DNA of 64,000 nucleotides from Flavobacteriales bacterium. Lineage in GTDB: Bacteria > Bacteroidota > Bacteroidia > Flavobacteriales_G > Salibacteraceae. The translations under genes and the position numbers were made by a program. A model generated the notes under the pieces. That model did not search any database and was not told where the DNA came from. It saw only the letters and a program-made list of their open reading frames with translations. Positions 26,912 through 36,319 of this stretch are shown here, piece after piece. The stretch is taken from assembly GCA_003499525.1 (NCBI GenBank), contig DNTB01000076.1:62001-126000 (forward strand). Direction: 5' to 3'. The first letter of the stretch is position 1. Every line of letters starts with the position of its first letter.

Positions 26912-29146
26912 TTAGTTTGTTCTGAGTACTTTATTGATGGAAATCAATTCTTCCTGAGCTCCTCTGATCTCTATCAAGAGAATTCCAGACGAAACACTCT
27001 GCAAGTCAATGGTGGTGAAACCAAAAGGATTCAGCCAACCGTTGCTGACCACACGCCCTGTAATATCGTAGACTACATAGGTCATTTCCTTTTCATAACC
27101 GTCTACTGCAACATTCACAAAACTCTCGGCAGGATTTGGAAACAACACTGTTTCAACCCTGCGGCCGTCAATGGTAGTGATGTTTGTAGTAGTATCCGGA
27201 AGGTCAACCCGTACGCCGTCATCAAGCAGGTTAATGATGTCGTAATTGCTCCTGGGGAGCAATCTGTAATTGCTGAAGCTATAGTACATCTGGCCGATGA
27301 TGGTGTCCATTTCCATTTCAGGAGTGGTGATGACGGGATCCACCTGCATAATGCCCTCATTGTTGACGTAGAATGAGTCGGTTACCAGAGAAACCCATAA
27401 TGAAGAGAATGCTCTACTGTTTTGACGTCCTGCCAATACTCTTGTACCTTGTGATAAAGTGGTATCATCTCCAACAACATAATCACCAAAGTCGGCATTT
27501 TCATTCATCATTTTCATGCTGGTTCCGGGGGTGGAATGCACCAATCCTATCAACATTCCCTCATATTTTTCCATTTCTCCGGAATTGTACAGATCACTGT
27601 CTGACGGATTGATATAAGTGGTTTCAAGCGGTGCCGTATTGCCGGTAACGACAACATTGTTAACTCTGAGTCTTGTAAAACCAAAATCCTCTTCAACCTC
27701 GCCCGTGACGGTCACTTCCTGGCCCCTGCTTAGCGTTGCCAGTTGAGGATCTCCCACCAGATTGATACCGCTCCATTCATTGGCACCGGGTTGCTGAATG
27801 TAAACGTATCCTATATCCCAATCCTTTGTAGTGGCGGTCACAATACCGGTAACGGTCATTTCCTCTCCTTCGTAGTATGACTCATCGTTGTTATAATCGA
27901 GGACCATTTGCAAGTCAACAATAGTTGCTCCATTGTCACGAACAGTATATGCTATTACGGGTTGGTTGCCTCCTGATGGTGTTGGAATGATCGTTTCATT
28001 TCCGGCATTGTCCACGGCCCGGAGATAATAACCTATCATGGTGCCGTCTGAAAATGAGGGAATCTGATATTCGTATTCATCAGTAGATCCTGAGACCAGA
28101 CTCAAGTTAGCCTGAGTGAAGTTCCCGCCTGAAATGTCATTGGTATAGTAGATTTCAGCAGTTGCAATACTGCCGTCACTATCTGTAATTGAGCATCCTA
28201 CTAGGGCAGTTTCAGTGCTGGTGGGCATTGTTGGTGTTCGGGTCAGGCTTGTAATTAATGGTGGAGTAACCCCTACTTCGTAATGCGACGTATCGAAAGG
28301 ATTGAGTTCATACCCTCTTCCACCAGCTCCGGTACATCCATTTTCTGAGTGCAGGATAATGCCTTTGAGAGAAGCGTACTGCGTGCCGACTGCAGGCGGC
28401 ACAAAACTACCATTGCTTTGCGGGGATGCAGGATTAACGGCGGTATGTCCAGGAAGTTTTTGAACCATATACCGATCTGAGATATTGATGGTATTTCCAT
28501 TGGCATCCGCCACATCCAGACTTACCCTGCTATTGCCTGAGAAGAAATTAACTGCAGTAACGGTTACGTTCTGAATTTCAACAAATGAACCTTCCCATTC
28601 CTCACCGGTTTCAAGGATATTGGTGCGATTGACATCATTGAGGTCACCGACATTGACCACTGTTGGTTGAGGTGGAGTCGTAAAGCCCGATACTATAACA
28701 CTTGAGTTATCTATGGGGTTTATCTGTGACTGTCCCGAAAACCTGTTCACCCAACCGGTGACGAAAATGATGTCTCCCGCCACTAATTGGTTCAAGGCAG
28801 ATACAGGTTGATTTTGACCACCTGCATCCACATAAACTCCATGAACTTCGATACCCCTGAAGTCTCCCATTTGGGCATTCATGGAAGTATCCACAATGTT
28901 TACCGCAGGCCTGTAGTTTCCGTTTACAGATCCTGATGCTATTTCTGTTAGGTTTCCATTGTGCATGACCACACCCACAACGACCACGGTGTCGTCATAG
29001 TAAGCTGAAGTGTCGTTACAATTCGCCAGGTCCGTCTGGTCAACAAATTGTATGTCCCGCACGGTTACGGTGTCATACTGGGCCGCCACTGACAAGCTAA
29101 ACCCTAAAAACAAAGCAAGAAGTAGATTTGATTTCATATCTCTCAT
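26912..29146 (-). CDS. Secreted multi-OB-fold protein with type IX sorting domain
   Basis: A 744-residue secreted protein with a signal peptide (to about residue 22). It contains repeated OB-fold/bacterial-Ig-like modules (VGVVMHNGNLTEIASGSVNG..., GDIIFVTGWVNRFSGQSQI, MTVTGIVTATTKDWDIGYVYIQQPG, GQEVTVTGEVEEDFGFTRLRVN). An Ig-like stretch with SITDSDGSIATAEIYYTND lies near the middle. The last 75 residues are a type A type IX sorting domain (LFPNPAESFVNVAV, VVYDITGRVVSNG, SGILLIEIRG). Similar OB-fold modules precede the catalytic domain in NucH/ExeM-type extracellular nucleases, but no catalytic domain is attached here. It overlaps the 706-residue gene by 4 bp. Confidence 0.82.
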   Translation of the reverse strand: MRDMKSNLLLALFLGFSLSVAAQYDTVTVRDIQFVDQTDLANCNDTSAYYDDTVVVVGVVMHNGNLTEIASGSVNGNYRPAVNIVDTSMNAQMGDFRGIEVHGVYVDAGGQNQPVSALNQLVAGDIIFVTGWVNRFSGQSQINPIDNSSVIVSGFTTPPQPTVVNVGDLNDVNRTNILETGEEWEGSFVEIQNVTVTAVNFFSGNSRVSLDVADANGNTINISDRYMVQKLPGHTAVNPASPQSNGSFVPPAVGTQYASLKGIILHSENGCTGAGGRGYELNPFDTSHYEVGVTPPLITSLTRTPTMPTSTETALVGCSITDSDGSIATAEIYYTNDISGGNFTQANLSLVSGSTDEYEYQIPSFSDGTMIGYYLRAVDNAGNETIIPTPSGGNQPVIAYTVRDNGATIVDLQMVLDYNNDESYYEGEEMTVTGIVTATTKDWDIGYVYIQQPGANEWSGINLVGDPQLATLSRGQEVTVTGEVEEDFGFTRLRVNNVVVTGNTAPLETTYINPSDSDLYNSGEMEKYEGMLIGLVHSTPGTSMKMMNENADFGDYVVGDDTTLSQGTRVLAGRQNSRAFSSLWVSLVTDSFYVNNEGIMQVDPVITTPEMEMDTIIGQMYYSFSNYRLLPRSNYDIINLLDDGVRVDLPDTTTNITTIDGRRVETVLFPNPAESFVNVAVDGYEKEMTYVVYDITGRVVSNGWLNPFGFTTIDLQSVSSGILLIEIRGAQEELISINKVLRTN

Positions 29147-31263
29147 TTAATAATTAAAAATTTGCCTTTATATAATTTCCCCGTTTCGAGGTCTTCCACA
29201 CTAAAAACATAGAGTCCGCGGGCAAGAATCTGACTGTCTTCTGACAATAAATTCCATGCGTGCTCTCCACCTGAAAAAACATTATTATCTGGATCTACAG
29301 CTCCGAAGGTTTGAAACCACCGGATATCTGACCCATTGTAATCCTGATCGTGATAAATTTCTTTGATAAAATCGCCGGCTGTGGTGTACACTCGAATCTT
29401 ACAACGTTCCGGAAGGTTAGCAAAATATATTTTTCTACTCTCCTCTTGAAAATTACTCTTACCCTCCCAGGATGCTCCGGCATAGTATGGATTCGGATAT
29501 ACGAATGGTCCATTTTCTTCTGGATTGTCATTTACTCTGGTACCGGCAAAAACTCTTCGGTTAGTCGAATTCGGGTTTGATTCCAGAGATTCCAGATTAG
29601 CCCCAGGATTTCCACGGTCAAACGCAGTTACTGCAACCGCATATTGCCAACCGTTTTGAATGTTGTCAAGTGTATATCTGTAGTAGTAGATGTTGGTATC
29701 TCCCTCAAAAGTTACAGGCTCCGATAAAGTCACCTGATCGAAACCCACCTCATTAAACAGGTTGTTGCCTTTGATGTCATACTCTCCAACCTTTACGAAC
29801 TCCAATCTCGGTGGGGTTTGTAATACATCAAAACCCAGTTTGGAAAGATAAACCCTGTACCCTTCAAAATCCAGTTCCTGAGTGATAGGGTCAACAGACG
29901 ATTCGGCATTGTTGCTCCAGTAGATATCGATTTTATGATCGCCAGCCTCAACCCTGATACGAGGTCGGTCAGGAGGAGCAGGGAGAATGTATCTGGTTAC
30001 GCGTCCATTACCATCCAAATCTTCTCCTGGGTCAAGAATTCCATTGAAGTTCTTGTCTTCGCCGTTGTAGGCAGTTTGAGCCCAGCCGGCATTTTGCATC
30101 AAAAAGGCGCGTTGAATCTCGTTATTTTCTGAATTTGGATTGCCATCTTCATTCTTTGGTGCCAATACAAAAGCGTAAGTAATATTGATCGTATCTCCAG
30201 GTTGAAAATCGCGAAACGGCCCTAGCGCAACCAAATCAGCCCGGTTTCCGGCCTGATTAATACTTTCTCTTAAGGAAAGCGCATTGCAATTCGGATTCTG
30301 ACTTGAGTTTTGATCCCAACATTGATTATAGTTCAATCCTGCGCTCATTCTTTGGTAGCGCTGTGCATCGTTTTGAGGCAAAAAGAAAATCGGATCGGTA
30401 CTGTTATTAAACTGCCAGGTGCTGTAATGCGAATTAAACCTATTCGTAGAATCCAATAATGGATGATGAAAACCATTTTTATCCTCGGCTCCCAGGAATT
30501 TTTGACCCACATAAGTGTCGGTAAAGCCCACATCTCCGTCAGCATCAAAGCAATAAGCCATGAATAGAGAATCGAGATACCCGTTGCCTCCTTTGTTATA
30601 AAATGCCGAACCTCCTGATCCTGCGGGCGTGATGTTGATGTTACGAATTACGGTATTCGCCCACAGAGCGAAATATGCACTATCAATGAGGTTCTGGCTG
30701 TTGTTTACAACATAAAAGTTGAGTATGACGAAAAAATCACTAAACGAATAGCTCCAGTTGTATACCTCTCCTCGAACATCGACAAACATAGGGTTGGTAT
30801 GACCCTGAATTTGGATTTGTGTACCGGGTATCAGAATATTCTCATCAGTGTAGACGGATATAAGATCTTCGTGCGATACGGCCTCAGGTGAGAAAAAAGG
30901 ACTGTCGAAGAAAGAACTTCTATACTGAAGGTCACCGCTTTTGTTCGTGAACTCAAAGCCTGCTCTTCCGGTAGAATAACCCGAAGAAGCATCATATGCC
31001 GAAGTACTAACCAGAGTCTGCCCGTTGACAATACCCCCAAACCAGATACCGGATTCAAAAAGGTGTTCAATTCCCGACTGTACCGGATACTCGCATGATT
31101 TGGTGCCACTGCCATCCCGGTAACCCCTGAATGCATTTCCGAATGTTCCAATATTGGTCACGTTGATAGCAACGTTGGAAATGGATGTATTTCGCTCGTT
31201 GAACGATTGTCCAAAAACTGATCCTGAGATAGCAAAGAAGAGTGAGAGTAAGGGTATCCTCAT
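29143..31263 (-). CDS. Large secreted protein with C-terminal FlgD/sorting-like domain
   Basis: A 706-residue secreted protein, signal peptide to about residue 18. The N-terminal 430 residues have no family I recognise. A calcium-loop-like acidic stretch is seen at about 405-425 (DKNFNGILDPGEDLDGNG), a fibronectin-III-like domain at about 440-570 (IDIYWSNNAESSVDP, WQYAVAVTAFDRGNPG), and a C-terminal FlgD-like or type IX sorting-like domain (VYPNPYYAGASWEG, KIRVYTTAGDFIKEIYH, ARGLYVFSVED). It lies between the nuclease and the OB-fold protein and overlaps the latter by 4 bp. It may be a surface scaffold; function is unknown. Confidence 0.78.
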   Translation of the reverse strand: MRIPLLSLFFAISGSVFGQSFNERNTSISNVAINVTNIGTFGNAFRGYRDGSGTKSCEYPVQSGIEHLFESGIWFGGIVNGQTLVSTSAYDASSGYSTGRAGFEFTNKSGDLQYRSSFFDSPFFSPEAVSHEDLISVYTDENILIPGTQIQIQGHTNPMFVDVRGEVYNWSYSFSDFFVILNFYVVNNSQNLIDSAYFALWANTVIRNINITPAGSGGSAFYNKGGNGYLDSLFMAYCFDADGDVGFTDTYVGQKFLGAEDKNGFHHPLLDSTNRFNSHYSTWQFNNSTDPIFFLPQNDAQRYQRMSAGLNYNQCWDQNSSQNPNCNALSLRESINQAGNRADLVALGPFRDFQPGDTINITYAFVLAPKNEDGNPNSENNEIQRAFLMQNAGWAQTAYNGEDKNFNGILDPGEDLDGNGRVTRYILPAPPDRPRIRVEAGDHKIDIYWSNNAESSVDPITQELDFEGYRVYLSKLGFDVLQTPPRLEFVKVGEYDIKGNNLFNEVGFDQVTLSEPVTFEGDTNIYYYRYTLDNIQNGWQYAVAVTAFDRGNPGANLESLESNPNSTNRRVFAGTRVNDNPEENGPFVYPNPYYAGASWEGKSNFQEESRKIYFANLPERCKIRVYTTAGDFIKEIYHDQDYNGSDIRWFQTFGAVDPDNNVFSGGEHAWNLLSEDSQILARGLYVFSVEDLETGKLYKGKFLIIK

Positions 31264-31323
31264 TGACTGACCAAAATTGTAAAAGTTATTGGTTCCACAA
31301 ATGATTTGAGCTTTAAGTTTGAA

Positions 31324-32631
31324 TTAAAACAACACTACCTTTTGAGCAGCTCTTTGGCCGCTATCCCTTTGTACTTCAACAATATAAATTCCAGGTTTAA
31401 TGTTTTGATAATCAACCCTTTGCCAATCTGAGACTCGGTTCAGATACTGTTGGTGGAGACATTTACCGGTAAGATCGTAGAGCCTTAGAATCTCGTTTGC
31501 ACCTTGCTCATTCAAAAGCACATAAGCCTCATGGCTCTTAGTCCGAACTAAAAAGTGAAAGTCATCAGCACTTGGTCCCCGTAGTGCATTCGGTTCACCT
31601 TCCTCTATGGCGATGGCCATAGTGACGGGTAAGTGGTCACTCAAATCATAAAGGGCATCAATAACCGCAGGAGGCTCTGAATTATTCTGGGGAGTATTAA
31701 CGGACTCATTGAATCGGTTTCCATCATTTCCAATGGCCTTGTAACTTGTATTCACATACCTCATACCCGATGAGTTGGTCATGATATCAAAAGAAGCGAG
31801 AATAAAATCAAACCTATCGTCCATTCCCCCACCTGAGAAACAGCCCCCGTTTGTAGAACTTGTTCTGGTAGATTGGGTATGGGTAAACCTGTATTGAAAG
31901 TTGTTATTCCACTCTCCTACCTCACTAATGGGATCGAAAAACCTCTCCTGAGTTAATCCTGAACTGATCAGTTGTTGAAATGCCGGTTCTGATGCGCCTT
32001 TCACATTTAAATCACCCATTAAAAGAATATTTCCGGTAATCTGCTCATCTGCAATATATTTCATCAAAGCTTCCGCAGCATCCTCTCTCTGATTTTCATC
32101 GCTGGTGCTACTTCCTGCCTTTAGATGAGCTACAAAAACATACAGTCTGTTGGTATCTGCTCCTAAAGATAAATTGGGGTCGTTAAAATAGAGTTGATAC
32201 AGGTCAATCAGCCGGATCAGCCTGATTCCGTTAACATCATTCCGAACCTGACCCTGTCGTTCCAGAGTGAAAACTTCACTATTGTAAAACAGCATATTTG
32301 TAATGCTCGAACCTATAGTGGTGGTATACTGAGCTCTTTCATAATGAGTAACTCCATTGACATTCAAGCTATTGGATAGAATAGAGTCTGAGTTTCCGGA
32401 AAAAGCGCCAATTTCATTGCACGCCAATATATCGGGTTCATATTCCTCAATAATGGTTTTTAAGGCATCTTCCTTCACCGAAGGAGGATTAGAAGATGAG
32501 GTACAGAAACTATTGAAAGACCTGTAATTCAATAAATTGTACTGCATTAATCGCACTACCTGAACCTCTTGTGCGTTACTTTGGAATAGAGCGAAAGTGA
32601 AAAGGGCAATGAAGGATAACTTCGCTTTCAT
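31324..32631 (-). CDS. Secreted endonuclease/exonuclease/phosphatase-family enzyme with type IX sorting domain
   Basis: A 435-residue secreted enzyme of the EEP (DNase I-like) superfamily. Signal peptide to about residue 20. Catalytic motifs are complete: MQYNLLNYR, the metal-binding Glu in LACNEIG, VAHLKAGSS (catalytic His), MGDLNVKG (Asp, Asn) and SDHLPVTMAI (Asp-His pair). The C-terminal about 75 residues are a type A type IX sorting domain (LRLYDLTGKCLHQQ, PGIYIVEVQRDSG). I chose the ATG at 32631, because the upstream frame (to 32721) crosses a TAnnTTTG promoter. It is the first gene of the locus. Substrate could be nucleic acid or a phosphoester. Confidence 0.9.
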   Translation of the reverse strand: MKAKLSFIALFTFALFQSNAQEVQVVRLMQYNLLNYRSFNSFCTSSSNPPSVKEDALKTIIEEYEPDILACNEIGAFSGNSDSILSNSLNVNGVTHYERAQYTTTIGSSITNMLFYNSEVFTLERQGQVRNDVNGIRLIRLIDLYQLYFNDPNLSLGADTNRLYVFVAHLKAGSSTSDENQREDAAEALMKYIADEQITGNILLMGDLNVKGASEPAFQQLISSGLTQERFFDPISEVGEWNNNFQYRFTHTQSTRTSSTNGGCFSGGGMDDRFDFILASFDIMTNSSGMRYVNTSYKAIGNDGNRFNESVNTPQNNSEPPAVIDALYDLSDHLPVTMAIAIEEGEPNALRGPSADDFHFLVRTKSHEAYVLLNEQGANEILRLYDLTGKCLHQQYLNRVSDWQRVDYQNIKPGIYIVEVQRDSGQRAAQKVVLF

Positions 32632-32649
32632 AGAAAAGTTTAAGGGGCG

Positions 32650-32657
32650 CAAATATA
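32650..32657 (-). promoter_or_regulatory. -7 promoter element of the secretion-type locus
   Basis: TATATTTG on the minus strand matches TAnnTTTG, ending 18 bases before the ATG of the EEP enzyme gene at 32631. It is the only promoter-like element I found upstream of the whole seven-gene block. Confidence 0.45.
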
Positions 32658-32750
32658 CGGGCAGATGATCATAAGAAAAGGCTTTATGAATTGAGAGAAT
32701 GTAAGTTTGTGTAAAATTCATTCAACATATATTAGCACTTTGTTCTGATT

Positions 32751-33476
32751 ATGAGTGAGCGCCTCGTCATTATACCTACGTACAACGAAAGGGAGAATAT
32801 TGAAAAGATGATACATACCGTCTTTTCGCTGGATATCCCTTTCGATATTCTCGTCGTAGATGACGGTTCTCCTGATGGAACTGCCACTATTGTCAAAAAA
32901 CTTCAAAATCAATACTCAGGAAACCTTCATCTTGTCGAACGATCCGGCAAACTGGGGCTGGGTACTGCCTACGTTCATGGGTTCAAATGGGCTCTTGATA
33001 GAGGATTTGAGTTCATTTTTGAGATGGATTGCGATTTTTCTCACGACCCTAAAGATCTCGTTCGATTATATGAAGCTTGTATTGATGAAAAGGCAGATTT
33101 GGTGATCGGCTCTCGCTACAAATCTGGTGTGAACGTGGTGAACTGGCCAATGGGAAGAGTACTGATGTCATACTATGCCTCTGTATATGTTCGGTTTATT
33201 ACCGGAATGAATATTCGTGACACCACAGCAGGATTTAAGTGTTATCGTGCTGAAGTACTCAGAAAAATAGACATAGATAATATTTCTTTCAAAGGCTATG
33301 CATTTCAAATTGAAATGAAGTTTAGAACCTGGAGAAAAGGATTTAAAATATTTGAGGTACCCATCATCTTTACCGATCGACGGGAAGGGGTTTCCAAGAT
33401 GTCTGGGGGCATTTTCAAAGAGGCAGTTTTTGGAGTCATACAACTAAAACTAAAGAGCATCTTCGGAAAAATTTAA
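32751..33476 (+). CDS. Polyprenol monophosphomannose-synthase-type glycosyltransferase (GT2)
   Basis: A 241-residue family 2 glycosyltransferase of the dolichol-phosphate mannose synthase type, single-domain without membrane anchors. N-terminal LVIIPTYNERENIEKM, the nucleotide-binding VVDDGSPDGT at about residue 36, the metal-binding FEMDCDFSHDP at about 93 and a C-terminal FTDRREGVSKMS. It would transfer a sugar from a nucleotide donor to a polyprenyl phosphate. It is the first gene of a three-gene run with pyrC and DUF4296, with only 3 bp before pyrC. Confidence 0.92.
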   Translation: MSERLVIIPTYNERENIEKMIHTVFSLDIPFDILVVDDGSPDGTATIVKKLQNQYSGNLHLVERSGKLGLGTAYVHGFKWALDRGFEFIFEMDCDFSHDPKDLVRLYEACIDEKADLVIGSRYKSGVNVVNWPMGRVLMSYYASVYVRFITGMNIRDTTAGFKCYRAEVLRKIDIDNISFKGYAFQIEMKFRTWRKGFKIFEVPIIFTDRREGVSKMSGGIFKEAVFGVIQLKLKSIFGKI

Positions 33477-33479
33477 ACC

Positions 33480-34811
33480 ATGCAAACTCTCATCAAACAC
33501 GCTACCATAATCAATGAAGGTCAGAGGTTTATTGGCAGCATCTTAATTGATAACCATCTGATTTCCAAAGTAATAACTGAAGGAGTATTGCCCAAAGCAG
33601 ACCGAATAATTGATGCTGAAGGAAAACTTCTCATTCCCGGAATGATCGACGATCAGGTACATTTCAGGGAGCCGGGCCTGACCCACAAAGCTGAAATTTA
33701 TACTGAGGCTAAAGCCGCGGTTGCAGGCGGAATTACCAGTTTTATGGAAATGCCGAATACCGTTCCGCAGGCAGTTACCATTGAAGAACTGGAAAAGAAA
33801 TATACTCGTGCTGCAGAGTGCTCATTGGCCAACTATTCTTTTTTTCTTGGCACGACCAACAACAATATTGAAGAAATAAAAAGGTTGGATACCCGGTCAA
33901 TTTGTGGAGTAAAAATTTTTATGGGCTCCTCCACCGGAGATATGGTTGTGGATCTTCAGGAAGCTTTGGAAGAAACTTTTCAAAATGCTCCATCAATTAT
34001 AGCGACACATTGTGAGGATGATGCCATCATTGCCGAAAATCAGGCTGAATATGAAAAAAAATACAGTGAGGATATACCTTTCGAATATCACCCTTTAATT
34101 CGCAGCAGAGAGGCCTGTCTTGCTTCTTCAAAAAAAGCCATTGACCTGGCTCAGCGAAATGATGCAAAGCTTCATATACTTCATATTTCTACCCGTGATG
34201 AGCTCGACCTTTTTACTCAGGGCAAAATGAGTGATAAGCAAATAACAGCCGAAGCTTGTGTCCATCACCTGTATTTTACTGATGAAGATTATAAAACCAA
34301 AGGTGCTTTCATCAAATGGAATCCTGCGGTAAAAGAAAAAGCTGATAGAGATGCTATAAGGGAAGCCGTTATGAGCGATAAAATTGATGTAATAGCTACA
34401 GATCACGCTCCACATACCTATGAGGAAAAGAGCAATCCCTACACCTCTGCTCCTTCAGGAGGACCCCTGGTTCAGCATGCCCTTTCGGCTTTATTTGAAC
34501 TCTGCGATGATGGAATATTTACTTATGAAAAAGTGGTAGAGAAAATAGCACATAATCCAGCTATGCTCTTTAACGTTCAGAATAGAGGATTTATAAGAGA
34601 AGGGTACTTCGCCGACTTGGTGCTAATAGATACACAACGACCCTATACCGTAGAAAACGATAACATTCTTTATAAGTGTGGGTGGTCTCCCTTCGAAGGT
34701 CATACATTTGATAATCAGGTGATTGCAACGTTTGTGAATGGACATTTGGCCTACATTGGTGGAGAATTCGACGAAAGTCAGAAGGGTATGAGATTAACCT
34801 TTGATCGATGA
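33480..34811 (+). CDS. pyrC: Dihydroorotase
   Basis: A 443-residue amidohydrolase catalysing cyclisation of carbamoyl-aspartate to dihydroorotate in pyrimidine synthesis. Metal ligands fit the family: DDQVHFREPGLTHKAEIY (His-x-His-like replaced in part: QVHFR) at about residue 58, the VKIFMGSSTG segment with the likely carboxylated lysine position, THCED at about 178, HILHIST at about 237 and IATDHAPHTYEEK at about 304. Length fits the Bacteroidota class I enzyme. It overlaps the DUF4296 gene by 4 bp. Confidence 0.94.
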   Translation: MQTLIKHATIINEGQRFIGSILIDNHLISKVITEGVLPKADRIIDAEGKLLIPGMIDDQVHFREPGLTHKAEIYTEAKAAVAGGITSFMEMPNTVPQAVTIEELEKKYTRAAECSLANYSFFLGTTNNNIEEIKRLDTRSICGVKIFMGSSTGDMVVDLQEALEETFQNAPSIIATHCEDDAIIAENQAEYEKKYSEDIPFEYHPLIRSREACLASSKKAIDLAQRNDAKLHILHISTRDELDLFTQGKMSDKQITAEACVHHLYFTDEDYKTKGAFIKWNPAVKEKADRDAIREAVMSDKIDVIATDHAPHTYEEKSNPYTSAPSGGPLVQHALSALFELCDDGIFTYEKVVEKIAHNPAMLFNVQNRGFIREGYFADLVLIDTQRPYTVENDNILYKCGWSPFEGHTFDNQVIATFVNGHLAYIGGEFDESQKGMRLTFDR

Positions 34812-35209
34812 GATTCAGCTTAGCCATTTTTATTTCTATACTGTTATACTCATGCTCATCAGACAAACCTGAAAACCTGGTTTCCCAAGAAGAAATGGTG
34901 TCGATATTAAAGGAAATAAACCTTATTGAAGCACGCCGGCACAAAAGGTTCGAAGATTACAGTAATGAAGTAAACCAGACGACACTGAAGAATTACACTG
35001 CTCTGTTTAAGGCCTATAATCTAACGGACAGTACATTTTTAGAATCCTACAATTATTACGAAGAGCATCCTAAGCAACTTGAGGAGATATATGCCAAAGT
35101 AATGATGGAGCTGGAAGAAGAATTGCGTTTATTACGAGAAGTCAACAAATCTGACCCGGATAGCATTGGACAGGATTCTGTTGGTAAAGCCATAATGAAA
35201 GGCCAGTAG
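34808..35209 (+). CDS. DUF4296 lipoprotein
   Basis: A 133-residue lipoprotein with a lipobox at LLYSC (about residue 16) and the DUF4296 pattern (LVSQEEMVSILKEINLIEARRHKRF, then NYYEEHPKQLEEIYAKVMMELEEE). The mature part is helical and acidic. The family is common next to dihydroorotase or polyprenol glycosyltransferase genes in Bacteroidota; its function is unknown. It ends 10 bp from the convergent epimerase gene. Confidence 0.88.
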   Translation: MRFSLAIFISILLYSCSSDKPENLVSQEEMVSILKEINLIEARRHKRFEDYSNEVNQTTLKNYTALFKAYNLTDSTFLESYNYYEEHPKQLEEIYAKVMMELEEELRLLREVNKSDPDSIGQDSVGKAIMKGQ

Positions 35210-35219
35210 AAACTTAGGT

Positions 35220-36227
35220 CTAGTCCCTGTAATACTTAGCCGTTCGTTCAACGGCTTCAACGATAGGAGTAAAGGAAAAGCCAAGCTCTTCAGTAATTTT
35301 TTGGTTAGAATAGCTCCTTTTCAACACTGCAGATTTAAGAGAGTCCAGTGTTAACCGGCTTTCGTCATTCATGATTGTAGATCTTAGGCTTTCTGCTAAC
35401 CAGGCCAGTTTGAGTAAGTTTTTACCAGCTTTCTTTTTAGCCCCATTCACCTTCATTTCTGACGCTACCAACTGCAGAAAATCCTTGTAGCTCATGTTTT
35501 CACCAATTGTCAAATAGCGCTGTCCATAAACCTTCCTGTCAAGAAGCTCTAGGAGTATTGCGGATACATCTTCCACCGCGACAAATGCATTTGACCCTTC
35601 GGTATAATAGTTCAGACCCTCTTTTACCTTCTTGAACAGCGTACCTGACGATCGGTTCCAATTACCGGGTCCAACTACAATACATGGATTTACTACAGCA
35701 ATGTCAAGACCCTCGGAATGCCCGCGCCATACCTCCCGTTCTGCGTAGTGTTTGCTAATGGAGTAATAACTTGCACCCCGGTCAGTATTCCACTTGGTTT
35801 CTTCATCAATATCACCCTCCTTTTTTACTCCAAGAGCCGCGGTAGAACTGACATAGCCCAATACTTCAACTCCGGACTTCAAACATGCATTCACCACATT
35901 TTCGGTGCCCTTTACATTTACTTTAAAAATTCTTGTTCTGTCCTTTCGATTAAAGCTCACCAAAGCAGCAGCATGAATAACCGATTTTGCATATTGAAAA
36001 GCGTCCTCCAAACTGAAGTACTCAGTAATATCTCCTTCGAGCCACTCTATTCTTTCAAACAATTGGCCGTCATCTTGGAGAAACCGAAAAACGTTACTTA
36101 CAGTTTGGATGTCACTTTGGGGCCGTTTAAGAGCATAGACACGTTCACCACGACTGGCCAGGTCAAATAACAGTCTGGCACCTACAATTCCAGTTCCTCC
36201 TGTTACCAGTACCCCCCTATTATCCAT
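35220..36227 (-). CDS. NAD-dependent epimerase/dehydratase-family protein
   Basis: A 335-residue extended short-chain dehydrogenase. The nucleotide-binding motif is TGGTGIVGARLL (residues 8-19 from the chosen start) and the active-site pattern is a Ser in VSSTAAL with YYSISKHYAE (Tyr-x-x-x-Lys). The ADP-pocket VKGTENVVNAC segment fits the dihydroflavonol-reductase/3-beta-HSD-like subgroup. Substrate is unknown. The frame opens at a TTG (36242), but ATG 36227 is preferred, because a TAnnTTTG element at 36232-36239 overlaps the upstream option; this would leave almost no leader. Confidence 0.85.
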   Translation of the reverse strand: MDNRGVLVTGGTGIVGARLLFDLASRGERVYALKRPQSDIQTVSNVFRFLQDDGQLFERIEWLEGDITEYFSLEDAFQYAKSVIHAAALVSFNRKDRTRIFKVNVKGTENVVNACLKSGVEVLGYVSSTAALGVKKEGDIDEETKWNTDRGASYYSISKHYAEREVWRGHSEGLDIAVVNPCIVVGPGNWNRSSGTLFKKVKEGLNYYTEGSNAFVAVEDVSAILLELLDRKVYGQRYLTIGENMSYKDFLQLVASEMKVNGAKKKAGKNLLKLAWLAESLRSTIMNDESRLTLDSLKSAVLKRSYSNQKITEELGFSFTPIVEAVERTAKYYRD

Positions 36228-36231
36228 GTGC

Positions 36232-36239
36232 CAAATGTA
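36232..36239 (-). promoter_or_regulatory. -7-like element ahead of the epimerase gene
   Basis: TACATTTG on the minus strand matches TAnnTTTG, only 4 bases before the ATG at 36227. If used, the message would be essentially leaderless. Confidence 0.3.
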
Positions 36240-36289
36240 CAATTATGCAAATGAGATATCACGGCTAATCGTTGTACCGATGCTGACAT

Positions 36290-36297
36290 TATCTTTG
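36290..36297 (+). promoter_or_regulatory. -7 promoter element ahead of tyrS
   Basis: TATCTTTG matches TAnnTTTG. It gives an approximately 15-base leader to the tyrS ATG at 36320. A TTG lies 15 bases upstream (36272-36274), somewhat closer than the usual -33 position. Confidence 0.45.
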
Positions 36298-36319
36298 GGC
36301 GCCAAAATAAGAACTGCAC

